A stretch of 64,000 nt of DNA from Nitrosococcus wardiae (GCF_004421105.1 NZ_CP038033.1:1011659-1075658); one strand, 5' to 3'. Counted from the stretch's first letter, positions 9,036 through 16,214 are shown. The notes: generated from the sequence alone by a model not told the origin. Made by a program: numbers and translations.

Positions 9036-9100
9036 GAGCCTGTAGAAAAACTTATATTTTGCCACAGGCGCACTTTCACAAACTGCGCACTTGCAGGAGG
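9032..9100. repeat. Repeat C, copy 2
   Basis: Near-identical to 8386-8456 (taacgagcctgtagaaaaac ... gcgc-cttgcag). Its left edge coincides with the hicAB cassette core site. Its right edge sits where the N-terminus of higB is missing, so its arrival probably truncated higB. Confidence 0.75.
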
Positions 9101-9324
9101 ATCAATACAAGAGGGCCAGTTCCTACATTCTTATATCAGTGCGTCTTGATCGTCTCGATGCCATCCAGCGGCCCGAAGAGATGAATCTGCCAGGCTTTGA
9201 TTTTCACGAACTCAAGGGCCAAAGACCCACGCGCTACAGTGTGCATGTGAATGGTCCCTGGTGCATCACTTTTGAATTCGAGAAGGGCGATGCCTGTCGA
9301 GTTGATTTTGAACAGTATCATTAA
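9091..9324 (+). pseudogene. higB: HigB-type toxin, 5'-truncated
   Basis: Homology to HigB starts at about base 9147: RLDRLDAIQRPEEMNLPGFDFHELKGQ, then RYSVHVNGPWCITFEFEKGDACRVDFEQYH, the C-terminal half of the RelE-fold mRNA interferase. Full HigB begins about 40 residues earlier with a conserved N-terminal helix; here that part is replaced by repeat C, and only a TTG start is available. It is therefore probably inactive. The higA antitoxin follows 13 bases downstream and is intact. It lies on the plus strand, opposite to the other cassette genes. Confidence 0.8.
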
Positions 9325-9337
9325 AGAGCATGACATC

Positions 9338-9646
9338 ATGAAGGAATATTCCGCCCAGCGTAATCCCGATCGCTGCCCGTCCCATTCGGGCGCGCTGCTG
9401 GCCGAACTCATCCCGGCAACCGGCCACAGCAAGACGGAAATCGCTCGCCTTCTGGGTATTTCCCGCCAGCATCTGTACGATATCGTCGGACAGCGCAAGC
9501 CGGTCACGCCTACTGTTGCCGTCAGGCTTGGTAAGCTGTTCGGCGATGGTGCCGGGGTTTGGATGCGAATGCAGGCGAGTTATAATACCTGGCACGCCGA
9601 ACGTGAGGTGGATACCAGCGATATTCCCACCCTGACTGCGGCTTGA
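9338..9646 (+). CDS. higA: HigA-family antitoxin (XRE HTH)
   Basis: This 102-residue DNA-binding antitoxin starts at ATG 9338 (MKEYSAQRNPDRCPSHSGALL). A longer frame opens from 9251 but overlaps higB and lacks homology there. The lambda-type HTH is plain: SKTEIARLLGISRQHLYDIVGQRKPVTPTVAVRLGKLFG, followed by the HigA ending MQASYNTWHAEREVD. It would neutralise HigB and repress the operon; since higB is truncated, it may persist as an orphan regulator. No terminator with a clear U-tract follows. Confidence 0.93.
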   Translation: MKEYSAQRNPDRCPSHSGALLAELIPATGHSKTEIARLLGISRQHLYDIVGQRKPVTPTVAVRLGKLFGDGAGVWMRMQASYNTWHAEREVDTSDIPTLTAA

Positions 9647-9742
9647 GCCTTGCTTACATTCTAAGGAAAGAAGGAAAAGGGGGCAGACCTCTTTTCTTTC
9701 GATTAGCTAAAAAATTTTTTTTCTAAGCGGCGTGCTCAGGCC

Positions 9743-9867
9743 TTACGGAGAGAACATCTGAATCTGAAACGAGCGTGCATCTTTCGTCGTCAATGTGACT
9801 AGCGCGTGGGTTTTACCGGTTTACCGGTTCCCATAATGAACTCGACCTCAATGCCGTCCGGTTCCTG
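9743..9867 (-). pseudogene. DUF4926 gene, 3' part (split by the TnpB element)
   Basis: Minus-strand reading gives EPDGIEVEFIMGTGK, then after a frameshift ALVTLTTKDARSFQIQMFSP and stop. This completes the DUF4926 fold whose N-terminal half lies at 11177-11272. The frameshift is caused by a perfect 8-base tandem duplication, ttaccggt at 9813-9820 and 9821-9828. Removing one unit restores GTGKTHALVTL. The gene was thus broken twice. Confidence 0.8.
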
Positions 9868-10000
9868 ACTTTTCCCCGCCCTGTCGGGCGAGGGTTGTTG
9901 GATCACTCCAAGAACTTTCCTCGTTCAACACGCCTTCCCTAGGCGACAACGCCTGTTGTCGCCCCCGTTCCAGTCGCTCCAGAGGCTAACCCCGCCGGCC
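9868..10000 (-). ncRNA. Predicted omega-RNA scaffold region of the TnpB element
   Basis: By family precedent the omega-RNA overlaps the tnpB 3' end and extends past the element's right end. Here the non-coding tail 9938-9868 contains the end hairpin at about 9878-9891, and a guide of 16-20 nt would come from 9867 downwards, i.e. the broken DUF4926 gene. This is placement by analogy; no covariance test was possible. Confidence 0.35.
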
Positions 10001-11081
10001 CGGCGGTTTTGATATTGAGCGCCGCTGCGATGTCGCGGTCATGGACAGCCCCGCACGAGGGACAGCTCCATTCACGCACGTCCAGCGGCAGCGTTTCGTT
10101 GATATGTCCGCACCCTGGGGTGGGGCAACGCTTGGAGCTGGGGAACCAGCGGTCGATCTCGACTACGGTTCGCCCTACCCACTGCGCCTTGTACTTCAGT
10201 TGACGGACAAACTCACCCCCATTGGCATCGGCTATGTGCTTGGCAAGCCGGGGGTGTTTGATCATGTTCTTCACCGCCAGAGATTCAACGTACACGACTT
10301 GGTTTTCGTTGATCAGTGTGCGGGTCGCCTTGTGGGTGGCGTCCCTACGGCAGTCAGCTATTTTGGTGTGCATACGGGCCACCTTCAGCCGCAGTTTGTT
10401 GCGGTTACGGGAACCTTTCCGCTTCTTCGCCAGCTTACGCTGCAGATAGGCCAGCTTCGCTTCGTACTGCTCGGTGTACTTGGGATTGCCGAATTTGAAT
10501 CCGTCGCTAGTGACGAACAAGTCTTTCAGACCCAGATCGATGCCGACCGTCTTGTTGAGCACCGGCATCGGTTCGGACTCGAATTCACACAGCATGGACA
10601 CAAAATAGCGTCCCGCTGCGTCCTTAGAAATCGTGATAGAGGAGGGCTCCGACGGCAGACCGTCCTTGAAGCTCCAGTGGATATTCAGCGGTTCGCTCGA
10701 CTTGGCGATGAACAGTTGGCCGTCCTTGAACCGGAACGCGGCTTTGGTCAGCCGGATTGACTGGCGCCGATGCTTGGATTTGAAACGCGGATACCGCGCT
10801 TGCTTCTCCCAGAAGTGCTTGAAAGCCTGCTGCTGATCGCGCAGCGACTGCTGGAAAATAACGCTGGAAACCTCATTCAGCCAAGAAAAGTCCTGCTTGA
10901 GTTGGACAAGCCTTTTTTCCAGCGCCGAATGGGCAATGACTTCGCCGTTCTGATAGAACGCATCGGTACGATGCTTGAGCGTGTTGTTCCAAACGAAACG
11001 CGCACAGCCGAACGAACGAGCCAGCAGTTCGGCTTGTTCAGCTGTGGGATAGAATCGTTCCTTGTACGCCCTCTTCGTCAT
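9939..11081 (-). CDS. tnpB: TnpB (IS605 OrfB) RNA-guided nuclease
   Basis: This 380-residue TnpB has an N-terminal OrfB HTH domain (KERFYPTAEQAELLARSFGCARFVWNN), a basic middle, and a split RuvC core with Asp182 (TVGIDLGLKD), Glu266 (VYVESLAVKNM) and Asp348/350 (HDRDIAAALNI). The zinc ribbon CPTPGCGH..CPSCGAVHD lies between the last two. All three catalytic acids and four zinc ligands are present, so it is probably active. Family members use an omega-RNA from the element's 3' end to cut DNA and so retain the element at its site. That RNA would run leftward through about 10000-9868 with its guide from the flank below 9868. An antisense ORF of 239 codons (10041-10760) is a shadow. Confidence 0.93.
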   Translation of the reverse strand: MTKRAYKERFYPTAEQAELLARSFGCARFVWNNTLKHRTDAFYQNGEVIAHSALEKRLVQLKQDFSWLNEVSSVIFQQSLRDQQQAFKHFWEKQARYPRFKSKHRRQSIRLTKAAFRFKDGQLFIAKSSEPLNIHWSFKDGLPSEPSSITISKDAAGRYFVSMLCEFESEPMPVLNKTVGIDLGLKDLFVTSDGFKFGNPKYTEQYEAKLAYLQRKLAKKRKGSRNRNKLRLKVARMHTKIADCRRDATHKATRTLINENQVVYVESLAVKNMIKHPRLAKHIADANGGEFVRQLKYKAQWVGRTVVEIDRWFPSSKRCPTPGCGHINETLPLDVREWSCPSCGAVHDRDIAAALNIKTAGPAGLASGATGTGATTGVVA

Positions 11082-11176
11082 ATTTGCATCTTACAAAAAT
11101 CAGCGAATTCTGTAAGCCGCCTCGCGGCTTGCGCTTATATCACCGCCCAATTGGGCGATGCTTTACGCCCTATTGG

Positions 11177-11272
11177 GTAAATTTCAACAACCGCGCCAAG
11201 ATCATCTTTCTTAAGATAGTGCTCCGGCATGTCTCTTTTTAATACGACGGTATCTAGCACTTTGATGGTCAT
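11177..11272 (-). pseudogene. DUF4926 gene, 5' part (split by the TnpB element)
   Basis: The ATG at 11272 overlaps the TGA of the upstream DUF6883 relic (ATGA). It encodes MTIKVLDTVVLKRDMPEHYL, then KKDDLGAVVEIY, and runs into the TnpB element end. DUF4926 proteins are small (about 70 residues), of unknown function, and often lie next to DUF6883. The remainder is at 9743-9867. Confidence 0.8.
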
Positions 11273-11595
11273 TCTCGTTCTCCCGGATACGCGGTAACAA
11301 ATCGAGGAAAATCTTCTTTCTTTAGAACAATCTAAGCTGTCACTAAGTATATCGACTTTCCGTTTGAACATGATAATTCGCCCCGGATTTCATACTTTTG
11401 CCCATAAGGGGTGGATTCTTCCTCCACGGCTTATCCCGCCAAAAAAACTTTTAAATCAGCATCATTCGCTTTGTCGATAACCAAGCCCTCGAAATAGAGC
11501 CGCTTTGAATCGTCCAATGGGGTGGGTATCCGACAACAAGTAATTCCGGATTTTCTCTTCGGCATGATCGCCCGATCAGGATTCGGCAGCTTCAA
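11269..11595 (-). pseudogene. DUF6883 protein, decayed
   Basis: In three minus-strand frames one reads KLPNPDRAI, AEEKIRNYLLSDTHPIGRFKAALFRGLGY, VEEESTPYGQKYEIRGELS and KKEDFPRFVTAYPGERE, the order of a DUF6883 protein. A one-base loss after the DRAI stretch, a later shift and a TAG in place of the expected Trp (about 11314) break it. The stop overlaps the DUF4926 start by the ATGA arrangement, so the two were co-translated. It reads leftward like the other cassette genes. Function unknown; the pairing resembles small two-gene stabilisation modules but that is inference. Confidence 0.75.
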
Positions 11596-11914
11596 AACTC
11601 GGTCCTTATGATTTTAACGCCTCTCATGAACTAGAGCAGAATCGTCTTATAACGACCTTGATACAGGTACTCTACCAAGCCGTAGTAGCGATTCGAAAAT
11701 TCTAGTCTTGAAGGTCTTGTTATACATCGAGTATAGGTTGAAGTTTTGGATATTAGAGGGCAACAAAATATGGGTGTCCTTTATTCCGTTATTCCTTATT
11801 CCCGCCTCCCTGATAAGTTGATATTCTAAAAATAGTGAATAGCAATATACAAGACTTGACCCACTATATCCAGTGTGACCCCTATATCCACAGTGTTCAT
11901 GCAAAGATCGCTCA
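11596..11914. other. Gene-free stretch with repeat A
   Basis: No supported gene; an 85-codon minus-strand ORF (11647-11904) is built on repeat sequence. It contains repeat A copy 2 (11813-11872). Confidence 0.5.
11813..11872. repeat. Dispersed repeat A, copy 2 (short form)
   Basis: The stretch tgataagttgatattctaaa ... caagacttgaccc matches 16402-16446 and the 3' part of 5086-5174 and 15483-15574. Confidence 0.7.
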
Positions 11915-12430
11915 TTAATTCAAACTGATCGTCAGTTCTAGGTTTCCCCCATCGTACGGAAAGCTGGCGGCATCAAATGAAGGCGCGCTCATTAAGGCTT
12001 TTGCGCCGCTTGAAAAACCGTACCCTTCCGTGGGTACCCCCAGCCAGTTGGTGTCAAGCTTGCCGTTCCTATTTTCATCATGAATCACGGCAAGCGCATA
12101 TGTTCCTAGCGGTATGTCTATAAAGTGGCAATGCGCTTCCTTATCCCGAACTTTTATCATCATGAGATTGACTGCGGAACGCATAAATTCATTAGGAAAG
12201 CCGTCGGGCGCTTCGAAAAGCGCGCAAGCTACTGCTCCAGCGCTGTTTTTGATGTTCAGAATATTCACGTGAATTCCAGGGCACGATGATTGGGCAAACA
12301 CGATGGCGGGAAGATTCGCAAACACCAGCACCGCACACAATGCTATACATCGAACTCCCATCGGGACCCGCGTCACCGAATGCCTGACCGTGGAGGCCAA
12401 CGTGGACTTCCGAAGAGTTGGCTCACTCAT
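11915..12430 (-). CDS. DUF2141 exported protein
   Basis: This 171-residue protein starts at ATG 12430, nine bases after AGGAGGAAG-like sequence (an upstream extension to 12610 reads through a repeat and is not credible). An N-terminal basic stretch precedes a signal-type helix (GVRCIALCAVLVFANLPAIVFAQS). The rest is the DUF2141 beta-sandwich: HVNILNIKNSAGAVACALFEAPDGFP, then DIPLGTYALAVIHDENRNGKLDTNWLGVPTEGYGFS, the conserved D-x-N-x-N-x-K-D-T segment. DUF2141 proteins are periplasmic or secreted and of unknown role. I found no attC site after it, so it may not be a cassette. Confidence 0.85.
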   Translation of the reverse strand: MSEPTLRKSTLASTVRHSVTRVPMGVRCIALCAVLVFANLPAIVFAQSSCPGIHVNILNIKNSAGAVACALFEAPDGFPNEFMRSAVNLMMIKVRDKEAHCHFIDIPLGTYALAVIHDENRNGKLDTNWLGVPTEGYGFSSGAKALMSAPSFDAASFPYDGGNLELTISLN

Positions 12431-12524
12431 GATCTTCCTCCTAGCCCCGACTTGTGCAGCCTGGTTGAGTCCGCCACTAGACGCTCCCGTTCGTCGGCGC
12501 TTCACACCGACGAACATGAAATAG

Positions 12525-12570
12525 ATACCCACGGGTAAACCCGTGGTGTTCTGTCTTGCGACCGCATAAA
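12525..12570. repeat. Palindromic repeat D, copy 1
   Basis: The stretch acccacgggtaaacccgtgg is an imperfect palindrome, followed by tgttctgtcttgcgaccgca. The same unit occurs inverted at 35091-35136 and in diverged form at 33137-33180. The palindrome resembles the terminal hairpins of IS200/IS605 elements; copies may be non-autonomous remnants. Confidence 0.65.
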
Positions 12571-12666
12571 ACACCAAAAGCACGCCCAAATTTCGCCCTT
12601 GCCATATCATTGGGATGACCTCTCCCTAATAGTGGGTTTACAGCGTTAGCGCGTTTGTTCCGTTTG

Positions 12667-12805
12667 CAGGGTTATACCCTTTCAAAGTCCCTACCCCTGA
12701 ATGATTACCAAGTCGCTCCCTTAAGGTTTACTTAAATTCCCGTAAGGGAGAGCAAATCATCCTTTCTTTAAACCTATGGTTTAGCACTTCCGTTTTAGTT
12801 TTCAA
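12667..12805. repeat. Dispersed repeat B, copy 2
   Basis: Matches 6878-7004 in the same orientation (cagggttataccctttcaaa ... ttttagttttcaa), with a few small insertions. Confidence 0.7.
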
Positions 12806-12874
12806 TATGAAGTTGACGTTCTCGTTGAAGAGCAGAATCTGGAATGATGTGGCAAGGGTTTTCCGGACAAATGA

Positions 12875-13465
12875 TCAGGCCACTTTTCGGTTATCTTTCT
12901 CATAGCCTAATGGGGTTTGATAACCGAGAGTTGAGTGGCGCCTCTGGCGGTTATAAAAGACCTGGATATATTCAAAAATTTCCTGCTGAGCTTTCTCCCG
13001 TGTCTGATAGCGTCGGTGATGGGTTAGCTCGGTTTTCAAGGTATGAAAGAAAGAAAGAAACTTTCTGCCGGGGCATTGCCCCAACAACAGCCCTGACGGC
13101 TCATACTACAAATGAAGCCTATGGTCCTTGAGGGTTTTTGGGTAGCGATTGGAGGCGTATTGACTGCCTTGATCGCTATGGACCAGCAGCCCTTGAGGGG
13201 GCTGACGCTTCCAGATGGCCATTCTCAAGGCATCCTCCACCAGTTGAGCGCTCATGCGCTTGGACATCGCCCAACCCACCACCGCTCTGGAGTAGAGGTC
13301 AAGGAAGACGGCAGGGTAGAGCCAGCCTTCCTCTGTGGGGATGGTGGTGATGTCACCACACGGTATCGGGCTGTTCTACCCGAAATTCCTGTTCCAACCG
13401 ATTCGGGGCGACAGGACGGCCATGGGGTGATAAGTCCATTGGACCAGCCCTTTCAAGGTGAGGGA
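12875..13465 (-). pseudogene. IS3-family transposase (OrfB) fragment
   Basis: The minus strand encodes [59 protein letters not shown] and, after frameshifts near 13100, FFHTLKTELTHHRRYQTR and FYNRQRRHSTLGYQTPLGYE. This is the rve integrase core of an IS3-group OrfB, including the second catalytic Asp (HSDQGSQY). An in-frame stop and indels around 13080-13125 separate the halves, and OrfA with the N-terminal part of OrfB is missing, so it is dead. Confidence 0.88.
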
Positions 13466-13514
13466 TTAATCAATTCAGGAGCCCTTGTAGAGAAATTTTC
13501 TAACCCTTTTTTTC

Positions 13515-13995
13515 TTGAACGGTAGGTTTTTCGTTCGGATTGCACCAAAATACCTTTTTGTTTTCAAGAGGGTGGGCTCAGCGATGGCATTCAGTGCAAT
13601 TTTAAGCCGATTTAGGGAACACAGTCCTCTCCCTGTGATGGCCAGAGCCTTACTGGAAAGGGCATTGACGGAAGAGAAACTGGAAGCGTGTTTTGAGAAC
13701 GCCACCGAGAAGCGATATACGCGAGAGCTGTTATTTTCCTCGATATTCGAATTGATGAGTTTGGTGGTCACTCAAACCTTTTCTTCCATCAACGCGGCTT
13801 ATCAAGCACGGAGAGAGACGATAGGCGTGTCGATAACGTCGGTGTATAACAAGCTCAATGGCCTTGAAACGTCGGTATCGGCGGCCTTGGTGCGGGATAG
13901 CGCCATGGAGCTTGGTGGGATGATTCACGCGCTAAAGGCCACGTGTTTGCCCCTGTTGCCAGGCTATCGGGTCAAGAGGGTGGACGGCAAGGCAA
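13515..13995 (+). pseudogene. IS4-family transposase, N-terminal fragment
   Basis: The plus strand encodes FSAILSRFREHSPLPVMARALLERAL, ENATEKRYTRELLFSSIFELMSLVVTQTF and VYNKLNGLETSVSAALVRDSA, then a conserved GYRVKRVDG just before the expected first catalytic Asp region. At about 14000 the frame passes into an unrelated IS630 fragment on the other strand, so the catalytic core is absent. The rest of the long ORF to 14129 is artificial. Confidence 0.75.
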
Positions 13996-13999
13996 AAGT

Positions 14000-14425
14000 G
14001 GGGGTCAGGTCAAGACCCGCACCGCTTTCATCGATAAATATCAGCGCCTCATCCTCAATCTGGACCCGTTTCTCTCGATACGCTGCCCTGAGCCTTTGGA
14101 CCCGGGGGCTCTTTTGCTCAGGGTCATAAAACGTGTTTTTTACGGCGGATCTTTAACCGCTTCAACCCCCGGTCCATGGCACGGGTGCTTATCGACACCC
14201 CCAGCTGCCTCTCCTACCGCTCACACAGCTCCGCCAGTGTTAAATCCGAGCGCTCTTCCACCCACTTGCGCAGGTAAACTCCTCCCGCTTCATCCACTTT
14301 CGGCTTGACCCAGCCCCCCATCGGCTCCGGGGCAATGCGCTCACTTTCCTGGTAACGCTTCCACCACCGCTTGAACGTCCTCACCGAAACCCAAAATCGT
14401 CTCGCAACCTCCTCCTAGGCTACTC
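14000..14425 (-). pseudogene. IS630-family transposase, N-terminal/middle fragment
   Basis: Minus-strand reading gives EVARRFWVSVRTFKRWWKRY (HTH), PMGGWVKPKVDEAG, ERQLGVSISTRAMDRGLKRLKI and IEDEALIFIDESGAGLDLTP, the last containing the first catalytic Asp region of IS630/Tc1 transposases. A TAG interrupts the middle and the C-terminal DDE part is missing, cut at the junction with the IS4 fragment near 14000. The element is a different IS630 type from that at 18620-19781. Confidence 0.85.
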
Positions 14426-14631
14426 TAAATTCAATGGCAAAAGGCTAACACCTTCCCTCCTACAGGACAACTTAAAAGGGAACCGCTATAGAACAACATA
14501 TGGGCGTCCTTTTTACGCTGCTCCACTCTCTCGCGGAAAATAGTAGGACGACTCATAACTCTCCCTATAGCGCCTAATGGCGTAGCTGGGCGACGAGCTT
14601 GCGCCAGGTAGCAGAGAAGGGGGTTAACCGG

Positions 14632-14691
14632 GCAACGCTAGCACTAACCAGATGCCGAAGAAGTACAGCGACTGGACAGTCCGAGTTAAGC
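14632..14691 (-). other. Probable attC site of the DUF4160/DUF2442 cassette
   Basis: Minus-strand GCTTAAC (14691-14685) immediately follows the DUF2442 stop and fits RYYYAAC. It is followed by TCGGACTGTCC, and about 60 bases on by CTGGTTAGTGCTAGCGTTGCCC, which resembles the closing arm ..AGCGTT. I did not find the complementary GTTAAGC at the other cassette end, so the assignment is weaker than for the other sites. Confidence 0.45.
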
Positions 14692-14692
14692 G

Positions 14693-14959
14693 CTAAGCAC
14701 CCTGTTTGGCATTGATTTCTTCTTCCACGGGCTTTAATCCAGCGAGAAGCGTTTCGGGTGCGATATCTTGCTCATGAGGCCATGTGACAGCACCAAACAC
14801 CACATCGACCTGTGAAAAGTACGCCTTGTTTTTCAGCTCTCTGAACAAGCCATGATCCAGATACGGTTTGAGGTCAAAAATTCCTTTCCGTCCATCTTCG
14901 AGCTCAACGTAAATTTCGTAGTTGTCCAATGGACATACTCTCTTCACGTCCCAATACAT
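14693..14959 (-). CDS. DUF2442 domain protein
   Basis: This 88-residue protein has the DUF2442 pattern: KRVCPLDNYEIYVELEDGRKGIFDLKPYL (conserved L-x-F-x-D-G..G-x-F-D-L), then GLFRELKNKAYFSQVDVVFGAVTWPHEQDIAPETL, with the family's W-P-x-E/Q-x-DI-P/A-x-x-L signature. It lies 7 bases downstream of a DUF4160 gene, the usual arrangement; the pair is often listed among putative toxin-antitoxin systems but I know of no firm mechanism. It reads leftward, and an attC-like site begins at its stop codon, consistent with a two-gene integron cassette. Confidence 0.9.
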   Translation of the reverse strand: MYWDVKRVCPLDNYEIYVELEDGRKGIFDLKPYLDHGLFRELKNKAYFSQVDVVFGAVTWPHEQDIAPETLLAGLKPVEEEINAKQGA

Positions 14960-14966
14960 AATTGCC

Positions 14967-15233
14967 TCATAGTGGATTGATCTTATAGGGGGTCTCTCCG
15001 GCCACGGCTAATTCCCAGTCAGCCATGAGTTCATCCCGATGCAGCTCAATCCATGCTTGCACCAGACGCAGTTGCTTACGGGGCAGCTCGCCTGCGAGTA
15101 TTTCACCATCATCAATCCGGACTGACGCCTCGAACTCTGCGTACCGCGCATGGATGTGTGGCACACCGTGATGCTGATTATCCAGAAAGTACATCCGGAT
15201 GATAATCCCGTAGAACATTGAAATTACGGGCAT
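14967..15233 (-). CDS. DUF4160 domain protein
   Basis: This 88-residue protein opens MPVISMFYGIIIRMYFLDNQ and continues HHGVPHIHARYAEFEASVRIDDGEILAGELP, the DUF4160 signature with conserved E/Q-H-x-x-PHIHA histidines that could bind metal. The end has LVQAWIELHRDELMADWELAVAGETPYKINPL, another conserved block. It is complete and directly upstream of DUF2442 (7-base gap). Function unproven; possible toxin partner of the pair. Confidence 0.9.
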   Translation of the reverse strand: MPVISMFYGIIIRMYFLDNQHHGVPHIHARYAEFEASVRIDDGEILAGELPRKQLRLVQAWIELHRDELMADWELAVAGETPYKINPL

Positions 15234-15605
15234 AATTAAGGCACCTCCCTTTGCCTAGGCACTCCTCTTGTGGCACGCCATGGTGTCAATTGCCGAACAA
15301 TTTAAAAATAATGGCAAATTTGTCTGCATATCTACTTTAGAAATCATCATAAACGCTAGTTAAAAGATGTCAAGAAAGAATGCCCCTACCTTATTGGAAT
15401 AAGTTCGACAAGTTAGGTGATTAAGACATTACTCCCTCCATGCGGAGATGAATTATTAGTGATTAAATTAAACAGTTATTTAGTATTTAGAAATAATGGG
15501 CTAAGTCTTATTTTGTGTTTACCTTCGAACTTGATGTTCTAAAAATAGTAAATAGCAATAGACAAGACTTGACTCCTTCGTGCCGATTCGCGCCGCGTAG
15601 CGGCG
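15234..15605. other. Gene-free stretch with repeat A long copy
   Basis: AT-rich non-coding sequence with repeat A copy 3 (15483-15574) and, at 15587-15609, a perfect hairpin built on ttcgcgccgc/gcggcgcgaa. A near-identical hairpin recurs at 16349-16374. No gene seen. Confidence 0.55.
15483..15574. repeat. Dispersed repeat A, copy 3 (long form)
   Basis: Over about 90 bases it matches 5086-5174 (gtatttagaaa..aatgggctaag .. caagacttgac). Confidence 0.75.
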
Positions 15606-15667
15606 CGAACATCGAAGCTAACCGGCCCGCGCTTTAGCGCGGGTCCGAGTTGAGCGACTTGTTAGCC
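15606..15667 (-). other. attC recombination site of the CopG/BrnT cassette
   Basis: On the minus strand GGCTAAC is followed by AAGTCGCTCAACTCGGACCC, then GCGC-TAAA-GCGC as the central loop, GGGCCGGTTAGCTTCGAT and a final GTT. It folds as an attC hairpin of about 62 nt with an unpaired A in one arm. It overlaps the 3' end of the antitoxin gene, as often seen. The start of the same cassette carries TTAGCC (16262-16267 on the plus strand as ggctaa), complementary to GGCTAA. Confidence 0.75.
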
Positions 15668-15939
15668 GTAGCATCGTATAAGCTGCCCGATACATACTTG
15701 TGAAGAATGCTTGATACAAGTGTTTGATAAGGGATGCCTTCCTCTAGCGCCCGCCTTTGTAAAGCCTCTAAATCACGTGATGATATGCGAATGTTTATGC
15801 GTTTATCTTTTTTAAATGTCTCTTCAGCAGCTTTCGCAAGTTGCTTCTTTCGCTGCGGAGTTAAAGCAGACTTAAACTCTCCTGCTTCGAAATCACGCAG
15901 AATTTCTTTCTCTTCCTCATCAAGTTTAACTTTGCTCAT
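15634..15939 (-). CDS. CopG/ribbon-helix-helix antitoxin
   Basis: This 101-residue protein has an acidic/Lys-rich N-terminal region (VKLDEEEKEILRDFEAGEFKSALTPQRK) and a C-terminal ribbon-helix-helix: KRINIRISSRDLEALQRRALEEGIPYQTLVSSILHKYVSG. This is the form of antitoxins that neutralise BrnT-like ribonuclease toxins and bind the operator. The last ~15 codons run into the attC site. The start ATG overlaps the toxin stop by ATGA (15936-15939), so the two are translationally coupled, toxin first. Confidence 0.9.
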   Translation of the reverse strand: MSKVKLDEEEKEILRDFEAGEFKSALTPQRKKQLAKAAEETFKKDKRINIRISSRDLEALQRRALEEGIPYQTLVSSILHKYVSGSLYDATANKSLNSDPR

Positions 15940-16214
15940 GACTTGCCTCCAAGGTATTGCTTTGTAGCCTTTCTGCTTGGAATGACAGTTTTTAAGAAGA
16001 TTTCATTATCACTTTCTACATACGGGACCAAATAGGCATATTCATCAACCTCTACAACGAATACCCGTTGATTTAGGTATTTAGCCTTGTTGGGGTGTTC
16101 AATATCATCCAGCAACCGGCCCTTTTGTATGAAGAATAAGATATCTTCAAAAGATATTTGACGATCTTCTATAAGTTGCTGATTTTTAACATGATTCCAG
16201 TTGAAAGGCTTCAT
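15936..16214 (-). CDS. BrnT-like toxin
   Basis: This 92-residue protein of RelE/BrnT-like type starts MKPFNWNHVKNQQLIEDRQISFEDILFFIQKG, then VFVVEVDEYAYLVPYVESDNEIFLKTVIPSRKATKQYLGG. The W-x-x-x-K..R-x-I-S-F-E-D start is shared with BrnT and with a related group annotated only as TA toxins; the C-terminal R-K-A-T-K-x-Y fits too. Typical members are ribosome-independent mRNases. It precedes its CopG antitoxin with a 4-base overlap. The cassette opens about 50 bases upstream at TTAGCC. Confidence 0.82.
   Translation of the reverse strand: MKPFNWNHVKNQQLIEDRQISFEDILFFIQKGRLLDDIEHPNKAKYLNQRVFVVEVDEYAYLVPYVESDNEIFLKTVIPSRKATKQYLGGKS

Larger units (their letters stand above)
9868..11176 (-). mobile_element. 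IS200/IS605-type element carrying only tnpB (IS1341-like)
   Basis: The boundaries come from the interrupted DUF4926 gene: left flank ..GAAATTTAC (minus strand, to 11177), right flank CAGGAACCGGACGG (from 9867). Joining them restores a continuous reading frame. The insertion follows TTTAC, like the TTAC target known for IS608. Each end has a short hairpin: AAGCCGC/GCGGCTT (11114-11130) and CGCCC/GGGCG (about 9878-9891). There is no TnpA gene, so it would need a Y1 transposase in trans. Exact ends are uncertain by a few bases. Confidence 0.8.

Noticed and set aside
9251-9337. 29-codon upstream extension of higA
   Set aside because: It overlaps the higB coding frame; the conserved HigA start is at 9338.
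10041-10760. 239-codon plus-strand ORF
   Set aside because: It is the antisense shadow of tnpB, whose motifs are intact on the minus strand.
11647-11904. 85-codon minus-strand ORF
   Set aside because: Built largely on repeat A, no ribosome site and no family resemblance.
12431-12610. N-terminal extension of the DUF2141 protein
   Set aside because: It reads through repeat D and lacks a ribosome site; ATG 12430 has one and places the signal peptide properly.
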